From Cryoendolithus antarcticus (Eukaryota; Ascomycota; Dothideomycetes; Cladosporiales; Cladosporiaceae): 64,000 nt of DNA. Below, piece after piece: positions 10,678 to 21,088 of this stretch (positions within the stretch are counted from its first letter, which is position 1; the number at the start of each line of letters is the position of its first letter). Under the pieces are notes generated by a model. It saw only the letters and a list, made by a program, of their open reading frames with translations. It had not been told where the DNA came from and ran no database searches. The DNA lies in the NCBI GenBank assembly GCA_002077065.1, contig NAJO01000028.1, positions 62,001 to 126,000 on the forward strand, given 5' to 3'. The position numbers and the translations under genes are program-made.

Positions 10678-12315
10678 ATGCTCAAGAATCCTCTGCGACC
10701 GGAGCAACCCAGCTTCGGACAACGACACGGGTTCCCTGACCCTCCTCAACGCCCACAAAGCAACCAGCCCGAATTCCGCTTCCGATTAGCCAGTCCTGCG
10801 CAGCCTGCGAAGCCGCTACATCCTACATATTCAAGTACACAGTTGCCCGGCTTGTCGGCATTGGCGGCGCTGGCCGCGAGTGCAGCGCCGCTAGTGGAGG
10901 ATCCTGAGAGGTGAGTCTAGAATCTGTACGGTCGCGAGAAACTCCCATATGGGTCGGACAAGAACGAGGAGGTGCATGGTCGACTTAAGCTTGAGCATGA
11001 GCATGCTGTAGTCGAAGTATGCTGTCGCGGAAGATTGCGAGCTACGGATCTACTACTTCGAAACTGGTCTTGTGGGATACACTGCTTCGATCATCACGAT
11101 TGCTCCTGGACTTCATGGGGCGCGCGTATGAGTGTCGTAGAAGTCACAAATTCGCGTGGCGGTTTTCTAGTGGCTCGAAGTGAAGCGTGTGTCGTCGGAT
11201 TAGACTACGAGCTCGCGAAGGAAAGTGCGATCGAGACATATGTTCGCCTCAGGCCCGCGCTATGCCCGATGAGTGCTGTAGAAGATCATGACTGACGATA
11301 CGAGTAACGCAGGACTTCGACATCATCGCCCGACAGCATGAACCAACAGTACGCGCCAGCAGCGACAGCAGGAGGTGGTGGCACTGGCATGAACGCGCCG
11401 GTAAGTCAAAACCACTCACGCACAATAACTCGGTCGCTTTGAGCTGTATCGATAAGAAATTGCTGACAGACTCTCTCGCAGCCGATATGTCAAAACTGTG
11501 GCACATCAACAACACCCCTCTGGCGTCGCGACGAGTCCGGCTCAGTACTTTGCAACGCCTGCGGACTCTTTCTCAAGCTCCACGGTCGTCCGCGACCTAT
11601 TTCGCTGAAGACGGACGTGATCAAATCTCGGAACCGCGTCAAGTCCACTCAACCGACAGCATCCCGCAAACGCGACTCGCAGGGCGACGGCGTCGATACT
11701 CCGCCTCAGCAGTACCAAGCAAGTTCCTCATTACCTTCACACCACCCGACAGCAGAACCCTCAAATGTGACCTACGCTCACCCACATCACCTTCCTCACG
11801 CTTCAGATCAGGGCCCAACGCCACCAGCCCCAAGCCGGACTGCGACGCCCAGCCAACACCACCAGACAAATCCCAACATCGCTCCCCAGCACCTCTTCGA
11901 CAACCTTTCGTTACCGAATGACTCCTTCGCCTCGCCGTCCTTGAATCCATACAATCCTCAGGCACGTCACCCGAGTCCAGCCGCTAGTCTGAACGGCTCA
12001 GCACCAGTGGTGACGTTGGAGGTCCCGCAGACCTTCGACACAGTCATCGCGCAGAACAGTGCTCTGCGAACCCGGGTCAGCGAGCTCGAGGTCATCAATG
12101 AGCTCTTCCGGGGACGCGTGAAGGAGCTTGAGTTGGCTGAGCTAAGCGCGAGGAGAGCGGCGGATGAAGCTACGGCAGAAGTCAGTAGGCTTAGAGCTGT
12201 GATCGAGAAGTCGAGAGGGGACCTTGGCAGCGATGACGGGAGGGAATCGAAGAGGGCGAGGGTTGAGGAGCCAGAGGAAGGTCCGTTCGCGGAGTTTACT
12301 AATGGCGGAAATTGA
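10678..12315 (+). CDS. areB: GATA zinc-finger factor of the AreB/Asd4 (Gzf3-Dal80) type
   Basis: Three exons (10678-10910, 11313-11400, 11482-12315) encode 384 residues. The finger is [20 protein letters not shown] followed by [20 protein letters not shown], then the basic tail [14 protein letters not shown]-x2-C-x17-18-C-x2-C with the TTPLWRR and [18 protein letters not shown] hallmarks of AreB/Asd4. The C-terminal region near residues 300-350 ([19 protein letters not shown] and following) is a coiled coil/leucine zipper, also an AreB trait. Such proteins antagonise AreA-type activators at nitrogen genes. Intron 2 is 81 bp with GTAAGT, TGCTGAC and GCAG; intron 1 is unusually long at 402 bp (GTGAGT, CTGAC, GCAG). 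The start at 10678 begins directly before a P/Q-rich segment; an upstream exon cannot be excluded. Confidence 0.85.
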
Positions 12316-12800
12316 GAAGTCGGTATGATTGAGACAATGAGGGAATGAGGTGGGGATGTACTTCTAGTTGTATACCCAAAAGTTGTCTGCCTGTACTATA
12401 TACTAGTAGCTCTACAAGGCTGCTGAACTCGAGTCATGATCGATATCTCACCTGTCTCCAAAGCATCCGAGTGAGTACTAATGCGACATAGCGCGACTCC
12501 AGAAGCTCTGCTGCTTAAATCTTCGCAACTGGGCCAAATCTGCGGCCAAGATCATTGGAATTGCCGCGATATGGCTGCTGTGAAGCAGCTTCACGCCTTT
12601 ATAGGCGCACGTGGAGTGTTCTCTGAGCTCAGCGTCGCCACACGGCTGACATGGTCACGTGGCATTATAGTCCGACCGCTGCGATGAGCTTCGTCGATGC
12701 GGTCGTGAACGATTATCCACGTGCCAGCGATCCATGTGCTTCCGCACTGGTTGGCTAGCTTATATTCCCTGACTTTAGTCACTCCAACTAATCCAGATGA
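12316..12800. other. Intergenic, convergent 3' regions
   Basis: The 485 bp lie between the 3' ends of the AreB-like gene and the Rab-GAP gene. No gene recognised. Confidence 0.5.
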
Positions 12801-14321
12801 TCAGATGACGGCGCGCAGGTAGGCCCATGCCTTGGCACGCAAGATGAGGAGCGGTCTGTTGAAAATGTCAATCGATGCACCCTCGCGACTTAAGTACAGA
12901 GCAAGGGCAGCAAAGACGAGTGTAGTCGTAGTAACGACCGCAGGTCGTCTATATCGTCTGACTAGAACCTTGGCCCTGGCGATGTTTTTCTTTCGACTGT
13001 CGTAGGCCAGGATCTCAGCAGCATGACATTTGAAGTACCTCTCGCCGTCAAGCAGTGTCTGTGACGCGAGCTTCGTGAGACTGGAGGTGGTCTTGAGGAC
13101 ACTGTTGCCAGAGATGCTGAACCACGTCCAGCTGCGGAGTCGAACCGGCGGGTAATCTTCGAATAGCTTCGCAGCCCTGCCAATAAGAAGGTCGAGGTCC
13201 AGTGGCTTCGGTAGCTTTGACAAGATACTGTGCAGCATGTCATGCTCGTCGGCTTCGAGCTCCAGCAGTTCTTTCTTTCGTGACACAACGATCTGTCACA
13301 TCTGTCAGTATGCGTTGTCGCAATGTCTTGTTGCGGTCAAGTGACGTACCACCGCATACAAGTAGATTGACACCACAGCCTCACTTGCCAGCAGAAAGTC
13401 AAACAGCCTCGCGATATCCCCATACTCCTGTATGTCATGCGCGTACAAGGTTAGCGTAGCGGGCAGCGCAAAGTAGAAAGGAGCCGTCTGGCTCAAGTGC
13501 TCGTATAATTCGGCGTCAGCTGCACGCAATATTGCTGGCAGAAGCTGCAAGTGTGACAAGGCGCCGCTCATAGTAGGTAGCATGAAGTCACGAATGCGCA
13601 GGAGCGACAAGCGCGCTGCGGCTGCGGCTGCTGCATTGGCGCCGAGAACCAACAGAAGCACCTGCACGATGTCGTGGTAGCCCTGGAAATAGCAGAGTAT
13701 TGGGTGGCGGCGGAGTGTGGCTTTTATTATGCGAGACAGCTCTGCTTTGCGCAGGTCTAGACGTGCGTCGGATTCTTCTACGCGTTGACATTAGGCGAGT
13801 GTGCATATGAGGCACGGGCGGGTGACATACCAACGGGGTAGTAGACGAAGGAGCGATTGACGTCAAGGTCGACTTGGCCTTCTTCGCGATGAGATTGAAG
13901 ATCCTCCCATGATTGTACAGATTCCTCATCGCCGCCACTCGGATCTTTGACACCAAGTAAGATTGGCCCTGGTGAACGATTAGTAACGATAATAGATATC
14001 AAGAGCATGGCTTAGCATAACGCCTCGCGGTTACGGTCACGTACAGGCGGTTCGACGGACCTCGTCCTCGATCAGACCGCCAGGAGAGACGGCTAAGCTG
14101 CGCAGTGCCAATAGATCGCGATCTCTGCATGCTTCGAGAATGGCCTGCACCTTGGCCTTCTCAGCCTCCGATAGTGGGGTCTTTCTCCAAGACTCTTCCA
14201 GAGGCGGAACGTCGATATCGACCGATGACTTCGGCTCGAGTTCTGCTCTCGAACGGTCGTCTCGTTCATCGCTTGAATTTGCCCGGGTACCAATACTTGA
14301 GTCATTGGCGATCGTGGCCAT
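12801..14321 (-). CDS. TBC-domain Rab GTPase-activating protein, Gyp10/TBC1D20 type
   Basis: Four exons (14321-14045, 13968-13831, 13777-13350, 13292-12801) give 444 residues. TBC proteins stimulate GTP hydrolysis by Rab GTPases; the Gyp10/TBC1D20 group acts on Ypt1/Rab1 at the ER-Golgi. Splicing joins EVRRTA to WPILLGVKDP, the family opening. The arginine finger is in LDVNRSFVYYP and the glutamine finger in CYFQGYHDIVQV, so both catalytic residues are kept. The C-terminus has a hydrophobic segment (VVTTTTLVFAALALYL), matching the membrane anchor of this group. Introns of 76, 53 and 57 bp have GT/AG ends. The last intron junction gives YAVIVVSRKKELLELEADEH, which fits a continuous helix. Confidence 0.88.
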
Positions 14322-15463
14322 TCAGCTGGCAGGAGGATGCAAATCAGGTTACGTGAGCTGCTTGCTCGGTTTCATGTCCAGCTTTACAGCTGCATGGCCC
14401 AGTCGGCTGTTGCTGAGTAGCTGCGGGCAAGCCCAGGTAAGGAGGTGCACGCTCACACGAGCTGCAGATGGGAGGCGTACGGGAATGGTGTGCAGGCTAC
14501 CGATCAACGAGTATGGCGATGACTTCGGCGGCTAGACGAGCAGTCGGACCTGGCTGGCTTAGCCGTGGTGATACATACGGATAGAGTGGACAGGACGCTG
14601 ATATCTCTGCCTGCGAAGCCTGCCGGAGGGACGGGATCGTCACTAGGAGCTGCACAGCCTGTCAGGCATAGACGGCTTGCATACGAATCCGGTCGTCCAA
14701 TGGCGTACTTCTGCAACGGTGAAGCAGTTGAGGCGATGCTATTGAGCATTCAGTCTGAAAATATTCCGCTCGGAATGCAGGTCAATGGAAGTCTGAAGTC
14801 GATGTGACAGGTCACTCTCTGTGCCACCTGTGGCTTCGTCTGTGGCGTGAAACCCGGCGAGGTGGTTTCGACTTCTAGGAGGCACACTGTGCATTTGCTT
14901 AGGGTAACATAGATTACTCAAGAGGCTAGCATGATGATCGCGGCCCATGCTCCGTTTGTCCATGAACTACAAGCGGAAGGTGTGGACTGCAGCCTCGAGA
15001 AACGGACGACACATGCACTGAGGCAAAGTGGAATGGCCGCGCTTGCTGTGTCATAGAAAACACGACACACTTCGTGGAACATCTGCCGGCCACACCACCT
15101 ATAGCGTCGATCCACACTGGCTCGATTACTTGAGGTTACATACAAGGTGACTGGACGTCGCCATACATGATCGGGTCCACAGATCGGAACGCCTGTATGA
15201 AGGTGAGACACCACATCGCGGGATTGCCACGCTGTCGATGGTACACAACAAGCAACCCTATCAACTCACAAAGGCTCCAATCGCAACAGCCGGAGCAGTG
15301 TTTCACATCACTCCCATTGCCGCAGAAAGATTCCTGGGCTGTACAGTAGTCATCCTGTGGACTGATACCGATCATGCCCACTCGATAACGCTTATCGTCA
15401 AGTTCGCCCGATTGCTGCTTTGCTTAATAGCGCTCCCCTAAGCGCGACACCTCCTGTGGATGA
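14322..15463. other. Long intergenic region, divergent promoters
   Basis: The 1142 bp between the Rab GAP and the DDB1-like gene hold only short open frames (for example plus 14565-14807) without a recognisable domain. I find no support for a gene. Confidence 0.4.
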
Positions 15464-18400
15464 ATGAGTGACGGCATGGGGGATCTCGCCAATGGCCACA
15501 GCAAGCGCTCCAGTCCCGGGTTCCTCACCAAGACGATCGTACCTAGTCCGGTCATACGATGGATCGTACATGCCCGCATCCGACAGTCGGATCTCAACGA
15601 TGTCGTCTTTGTCGGCGACGACTTCATCCACGTTAAACAGGTCAAGCGTGGCGGGCAGCTCGATCATGTCATCTCAAAATCAGATTTCAATGCGCACATT
15701 AAGGCAGCGAAAGTCTTCAGCATCGATCCCGATCCACCGGAAGACGATCTCCTCGACATGACAGATGAACACGGGGACTTGTATTCGGCGAAGAAGTCGC
15801 ACCCGCCACAGCTTCTAGCACTGACCCTGAGCACTGATGAATTGCTCTTCCTATACCTCGAGGAAGCATCGCCTGGCCAGCTTCGCTTTGTACATCAGGC
15901 AGCGCCTATCGCTTCGATGGATCGCATCTTGTTCCAGCCTGGCGGGCATCTTGCGATTGATCCTCTTTCGCGCGCAATTGCCGTCGCCGCAAATGAGCGT
16001 GAGGTGGTGCTCTACTCTGCGAAGGATATAGGCGACATCAAACAAGGCCTGTGTCTGAGGGAACGCACTTGGCATCCAATAAAGGCCCAAAGGCTCGTGT
16101 CCGTCGACGGTATGATACAGCACATGGATTTCCTGATCCCAGACGCCAAGGATCGTGACCATGTGGTCTTGCTGCTGATAGTCGTCGAGAAGCGGAAGAC
16201 GAAGGCAATCTGCATTGACTGGCATGGCAACTCTGATTTCGACCAAGCTCAGCTACAACCAAGTCAGGCAATCGAGATCGTCAAGACCGTTTCGAGCTTG
16301 TTGATTCCATTGATTTCAGCAGCATTCCTGCTCATCACAGGCGAACAGATCAAGCTCTACCGTAATCTGCTGTCAGGTCCTCCGAGTTCAACAAGCTTCA
16401 AACCGTCACCTGTAGAGACACCATACCCAGGCGATTCCCCTCTGCAGCCAGTATGGGTGGGCTGGTGCAAGCCGCGGCGTACTAGGTCAATACGACAAGA
16501 GCTGGATACAATCTATCTCATGCGCGAAGATGGTCTAGTCTTTATGCTAGCAGTAGCTTCAAATGGCACGATGGTCATGAGCAACGCGGGAGATGCCAAG
16601 TGTCATGCGGGTATGGCCTTTGCCTCACTCGGCGATGATCGAGACCCCGATATCCTAGCGTTCATTGGCGATATGAGCAACGGGTCCGTCGTTTCGATCG
16701 GACATTGGTCGACTCCAATCCGCATCACAGAGCTCAGTCGGCATGATACTATGGCCATGCAACCTATAGCTACACTTTCAAATTGGGCTTCATGCACAGA
16801 TCTGGTGGTGTCCAGTTTGCCGTACTCTTCGGGCAGATCTACAAGATCGCGAGACTCCATATTCGTGACTTCTGGCAGGCAACCATATGGCACGGTAACC
16901 GAGCTTCGACGAGGATTGGAAGCTCGCCTGTCAGCGTACATCGAGCTTGAGGACCTACGCGGGACGGTCGGGGCGTGGGTGCTGCCCAACATTACGACCG
17001 GGTCGGTATTGATACTTCTTACAACGCCAACAGCAACGCGACTATACGACTATGACCTCGAGACTGGAGTTGCGGAGCTCGACGATGAGAATGCGCGGAC
17101 CTTTGATCTCGCTCAACGGACACTTGCAGCGGACATGTTGCAAAACACACACTTACTACAAGTCACCCAAAACGGTGTGAACGCTGGGTCGACTGTGTCA
17201 CCAAGCTTCGAAGACAAGATATGCCACCGCTGCGAAGACGCCACTTCTTGCGCTGCAGCTGCCATAGAGCCGAGCCTCAACATGGTGTTCGTTGTCAGAG
17301 ATACGAAAGACCAACACAGCCTCGCTGCGTTCGTCCATCATGCTGAGAGCGGGACTAACAATACTGGCGAGCTACCTGAGGGCCTCCATCAAGTGGGTGA
17401 GCCGACTTTACTGGAGACTGAAGTGTTGTGTATGACAACCGCGGTGATCGGAGAATTGGCGTACGTCCTCGTGGCTGACGTCAATGCAATGATACAGTTG
17501 TTCATCTACGACGCAAAGGAGCCCAATTTGGAGCAGACGACAGAGAAATCCCATCGGTTCCATATACCTGGGACAGGAGATTCCGTATGCGACCATATCG
17601 CGCTCTTGCAACCCAACACACTGATGGGCGGCTTGCACTCGGAGAAGCTGCTCGCACTGTGTGGCATGAGAGGTGGCAGCATCATCGCGATCGAGATCAC
17701 GACCGGAAATCAGCCTACGTTTGGGACAAGCTTTACGTGGGTCCTCGGACTGAGCACCGTGCGATTGGCGAGAAACTCCAACGAACCCAGTATTGTATAT
17801 GCTATGACTGAGCAGGACCTCTGCGCTTTGACCTGGGATGGGGTCAGCCCACAGTCGCTCTCAATCAAGAGTGTTTGGGCTTCAGACAAAGCTCGACCTT
17901 ATCTTGCCCAGGGCGCCATCGCGGCCATCTCGAAGATGCCTTCTAGCACGTATATGACGAGCGCGGAATCAAGTGCTGATCTAGCAGACTCGCTTGTAAT
18001 GATCTCGCCAGAGGAAGTCTGGATTGCTCCTGTCGATCCGAATATTGCCACAGTGCCGAGACAGATCACTGTGAGTGGCTCGCCAACGCGACTAATCTAT
18101 GCTGAGCAGCACCGCGCTCTCGTATGTGCTTCGACCTGCACCAGCGTACGCGCATTCCCATCTGACATGCCGCATGGGAAGCCAGAGGTACGACGACAGA
18201 TCTGGCCTGCTATCGACTTCATCCCTGCTGATCGCAACACCTCGTCTTTCACATTCAAGATGCAGCCTGGCGAGCGCGTTTACGCCTTACTGGAGTGGAC
18301 AATGACGAAGGAGGACGGCAAACGGTACTCGTTCATCCTCGTCGGTGGCAGCTATACTAAACAAAGCGGCAGGGTGAAAGGGCGCATCGCCTTTCTGCAA

Positions 18401-19432
18401 CCTGCTATCAAGAATTGGGAAGTCGTCGACGTGCGCGAAGGCAAGTCATCTACCTTTGAAGAGCCAGTGCACGCCCTGGCATTATATGACCCCATGACAT
18501 ATATCGCCTGCACAGGATGCGAAGTCCTGGTGTTCACCTTCTCAGTCGAGGAAACGAAGTGGGACACCGCTGGCCCTTCACGTCTACTCGCCAGCCCGGG
18601 CACGAGTATTACCGTTGACAAAGATCTCGTGCACATTGCAACACTGCAAGACGCACTCGTCACTTTCCGCATGCGCAAAGATGCTGTCGGAAAGTACACA
18701 TTGACTCCCGAGCACCAGTCGCTACGCGTGGAGCAGTCGCTCGGGCACGTTATCGCCAGAAATGCTGCATCCAGCGAAGGTCACGCCCCTGTTTCTGTCA
18801 ACATCCTCTCCACGAAGGATCGCCGCATCGTTGGCACCAAACTAAACACAATGGAAAGCTCCACACCCCATGTCGTCTTCGACGCTAAACTTCCTGCCTC
18901 CCTTACCCGCATTCGCGTAGGCCGCACATGCCCTCGCTGGCAGCCGACACTCTCCGCGGGTGTCTCCGCAGACAGTGTAGTTGGCGTAGCGACCGATGGC
19001 AGTGTTGTGGGCATTACCATCATCGACTACACTCTCTGGCGCCAAATCTTTTGGCTCCAGCGACTGTGCGAGTGGAGCAATAAGCTGTCATCACACTCCT
19101 ACGATCGCACAGGCTACAGCGTGTCTAGCGAGGATTTCGATGGCAAGGATGTTTCATTGCCTGCTGGGCTCACCCAGGATGGCGAAGAGGAGCTAGTGCT
19201 CAGTGTAGCGAAAGAATTTAGCGGGAGCGAGAAGCATTCGCACATCGATGGTGACGTTTTGGCCAGAGTGCTTAGTCTCGGAGGAGTGCAAGGGATAACA
19301 GACTTGTTGCGCGAGACAGCGGCAAGGAATGACCGTGTTGGGCACTGGGTCACTAGCAATTTGGACAGGGAATTGGAGGCCGTGGAGGCACTGGTTGAAA
19401 AGCTGGAGCTACTGTTGAATGGCTGGCTGTAA
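15464..19432 (+). CDS. MMS1_N/CPSF_A beta-propeller protein (DDB1/Rse1/Cft1 superfamily)
   Basis: A single exon encodes 1322 residues, the size of the DDB1/Rse1/Cft1 superfamily. The N-terminal half (LTKTIVPSPVIRWIVHARIR; LLALTLSTDELLFLYLEE; HLAIDPLSRAIAVAANEREV) has the strand-rich blade pattern of the MMS1_N region, and the C-terminal third (PVHALALYDPMTYIACTGCE; DSVVGVATDGSVVGITIIDY; WRQIFWLQRLCEW) fits the CPSF_A region. Members are scaffolds for cullin ligases (DDB1), spliceosomal SF3b or cleavage/polyadenylation factors. Fungi encode an additional divergent group usually named after the MMS1 N-terminal domain; this sequence looks like that group, since it lacks the RNA- or DNA-binding signatures I would expect of Rse1 or Cft1. 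The exact subfamily remains open. Confidence 0.72.
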   Translation: MSDGMGDLANGHSKRSSPGFLTKTIVPSPVIRWIVHARIRQSDLNDVVFVGDDFIHVKQVKRGGQLDHVISKSDFNAHIKAAKVFSIDPDPPEDDLLDMTDEHGDLYSAKKSHPPQLLALTLSTDELLFLYLEEASPGQLRFVHQAAPIASMDRILFQPGGHLAIDPLSRAIAVAANEREVVLYSAKDIGDIKQGLCLRERTWHPIKAQRLVSVDGMIQHMDFLIPDAKDRDHVVLLLIVVEKRKTKAICIDWHGNSDFDQAQLQPSQAIEIVKTVSSLLIPLISAAFLLITGEQIKLYRNLLSGPPSSTSFKPSPVETPYPGDSPLQPVWVGWCKPRRTRSIRQELDTIYLMREDGLVFMLAVASNGTMVMSNAGDAKCHAGMAFASLGDDRDPDILAFIGDMSNGSVVSIGHWSTPIRITELSRHDTMAMQPIATLSNWASCTDLVVSSLPYSSGRSTRSRDSIFVTSGRQPYGTVTELRRGLEARLSAYIELEDLRGTVGAWVLPNITTGSVLILLTTPTATRLYDYDLETGVAELDDENARTFDLAQRTLAADMLQNTHLLQVTQNGVNAGSTVSPSFEDKICHRCEDATSCAAAAIEPSLNMVFVVRDTKDQHSLAAFVHHAESGTNNTGELPEGLHQVGEPTLLETEVLCMTTAVIGELAYVLVADVNAMIQLFIYDAKEPNLEQTTEKSHRFHIPGTGDSVCDHIALLQPNTLMGGLHSEKLLALCGMRGGSIIAIEITTGNQPTFGTSFTWVLGLSTVRLARNSNEPSIVYAMTEQDLCALTWDGVSPQSLSIKSVWASDKARPYLAQGAIAAISKMPSSTYMTSAESSADLADSLVMISPEEVWIAPVDPNIATVPRQITVSGSPTRLIYAEQHRALVCASTCTSVRAFPSDMPHGKPEVRRQIWPAIDFIPADRNTSSFTFKMQPGERVYALLEWTMTKEDGKRYSFILVGGSYTKQSGRVKGRIAFLQPAIKNWEVVDVREGKSSTFEEPVHALALYDPMTYIACTGCEVLVFTFSVEETKWDTAGPSRLLASPGTSITVDKDLVHIATLQDALVTFRMRKDAVGKYTLTPEHQSLRVEQSLGHVIARNAASSEGHAPVSVNILSTKDRRIVGTKLNTMESSTPHVVFDAKLPASLTRIRVGRTCPRWQPTLSAGVSADSVVGVATDGSVVGITIIDYTLWRQIFWLQRLCEWSNKLSSHSYDRTGYSVSSEDFDGKDVSLPAGLTQDGEEELVLSVAKEFSGSEKHSHIDGDVLARVLSLGGVQGITDLLRETAARNDRVGHWVTSNLDRELEAVEALVEKLELLLNGWL

Positions 19433-20141
19433 AGACCCATGGGAGGGACCGAATTCATGGGATAGCGGGATGTCTTTAAGGATGGGAGGATCGGGACCTG
19501 AGGCATAGCGATACCCAAGGGAGGATTGAGGGACATGGATGATGTGGTATGCTGCATGAATAACTCCATGAATCGATGCATTGGATTTGGGTTCCGCTAC
19601 AAAGCAGCAGTAGCGGGTGCCTACTACCTCCGCTTCTCTCGAAAAGCCGACTGGCGCCTGTGCTACCATCACGACACCCACAACAGCGGACTTCGATGCA
19701 ATACAGAGACGAGAGAGCCCACTTTCTGCTACCAGCTCGTGTAGATTTGAAGGTTCTCTCTGTTGCAATGGTTGATCGTTGTCACTATTGCAGCTGATGT
19801 GACAGGACCTTTGCCTGCATGTCGGATATTCGGAGAAGGGGAGGTGGAGCGATGCGAACTTCTCTTCATGGAATTACTGAATCGAATCGCCTGTATGTTC
19901 ACGGTAGTAAGGTCATCTATACCTGCCCGCGCGCGCACTCCGCAGCCTGCTCAGCACGAAGCATCTATGGACAGCGCAACCTCGCAGTCGCTCCCTTCCG
20001 CATGAGATGCATAAGCCATGTTCTCGTCTCGATCATGTACACATCCTCGCCATCGTGATCGTCATCCTGCGCATGCTCAGCATCCTAGTATCCACATCGC
20101 ACACCATACCCCTCGCAGTCAACCTCGCATCCTACTCCGTC
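19433..20141. other. Intergenic, convergent 3' regions
   Basis: The 709 bp lie between the stops of the DDB1-like gene and UBC12. Open frames here are short and in conflicting phases; no gene supported. Confidence 0.45.
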
Positions 20142-20747
20142 TTACTTCATAACCCTGTCGAACGTCTCCCTCCCCACCATCCCACCCCCCATACTACTCC
20201 TCACATTCCTCTTAAATCGATCCCGATCCCCCATTAAATCCGCCGCAGCCTCCTTATTCAACGGATCACTCGCATTCGGCTCCAGGAACAAGAACTGCAT
20301 CCCAACTATCACCGCGTTCAAGTTCAGCACCGGCTTCCAGTCTTCCCTCAGTATGTTCAAACACACATTCCCCTCGAGATCGATATTGGGATGGTAGATC
20401 TTCTGTTGACACTTGACTTTTGGAGGTTCGTGGGGGAAGTTTTGGGAGATGGCGAAGGTGAAGGTGAAGACGCCGGACTTGTAGAGGCCTTCGTCGGGGG
20501 TGAGGGTGAACGTGAAGTTTAGGATGTCGTCGGGGTTGGGGAAGTGGGTTTTCATCGTGGGGCCGAGGTTGAGTTCTGCGAGGTCTGTGGTGCTGGTGTT
20601 AGTAGGGGCACGTGAGTGAGAGGAAGGGTGGAGGGGATCTACCTTTCTGTACGCGTAATTGTGCGGCGGTGACCTTCTTCTTCTTAGTCTGCCCGGCCGC
20701 CGCTTCGTTCTTTGTTGCTGCTGCTTCATGCTCCATATCTTCAACAT
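20142..20747 (-). CDS. UBC12: NEDD8-conjugating enzyme Ubc12 (E2), exon 1 carries an apparent 1-nt frameshift
   Basis: Ubc12 transfers NEDD8/Rub1 to cullins. Exon 1 (20747-20643) begins MLKIWSMK, the conserved Ubc12 docking peptide for the NEDD8 E1 and Dcn1. Exon 2 (20584-20142) carries DLAELNLGPTMKTHFPNPDD, KVKCQQKIYHPNIDLEGNVC with the active-site cysteine, and NILREDWKPVLNLNAVIVG. The conserved link KKKKVTAAQLRVQK is also encoded in exon 1 but one nucleotide out of frame with MLKIWSMK; the shift lies in the CAG/CAA repeat at about 20712-20723. With one extra base the spliced product would be 182 residues, the normal size. The 58-bp intron has GTAGAT, CTAAC and CAG. Either an assembly error or a real mutation explains this. 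The E2 domain itself is intact. Confidence 0.85.
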   Translation of the reverse strand: MLKIWSMKQQQQRTKRRPGRLRRRRSPPHNYAYRKVDPLHPSSHSRAPTNTSTTDLAELNLGPTMKTHFPNPDDILNFTFTLTPDEGLYKSGVFTFTFAISQNFPHEPPKVKCQQKIYHPNIDLEGNVCLNILREDWKPVLNLNAVIVGMQFLFLEPNASDPLNKEAAADLMGDRDRFKRNVRSSMGGGMVGRETFDRVMK

Positions 20748-21088
20748 CGCGGCGGTGGCGAGCGCTCAGCGCTGGGTTCAGTGGAGGTGTGGCTGTGGGC
20801 GAGGTAGAATGATCAATGTATGTTTGGGCGATATAGGTTTCGAGTAACGCAGAATAAGTGCGATACTACAGCGCATACAATGATGTATTTGAGAGGGAAT
20901 GGAAGAGTATAATCGGGGTATAGAAGTACGTGGGACCAAAGTGAACACTCGAAGGTGAGTGAAGCCAAAGTGATATCAAGCTAGTACGCTTTGGGAAAGT
21001 ACTGCCTAGGTGAAGGTGAACGAAACTGAGTGCTATTGACATGACCTTGGCTATCTGAGCTGACGTACGCATCCCTCCAGTCTCTCCG
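20748..21088. other. Intergenic
   Basis: The 341 bp between the UBC12 start and the mARC-like stop should include the UBC12 promoter. Nothing else seen. Confidence 0.45.

Noticed and set aside
10972..11295. Open frame within the first intron of the AreB-like gene
   Set aside because: No domain, and not in frame with flanking exons; the GTGAGT donor and CTGAC/GCAG acceptor enclosing it are convincing.
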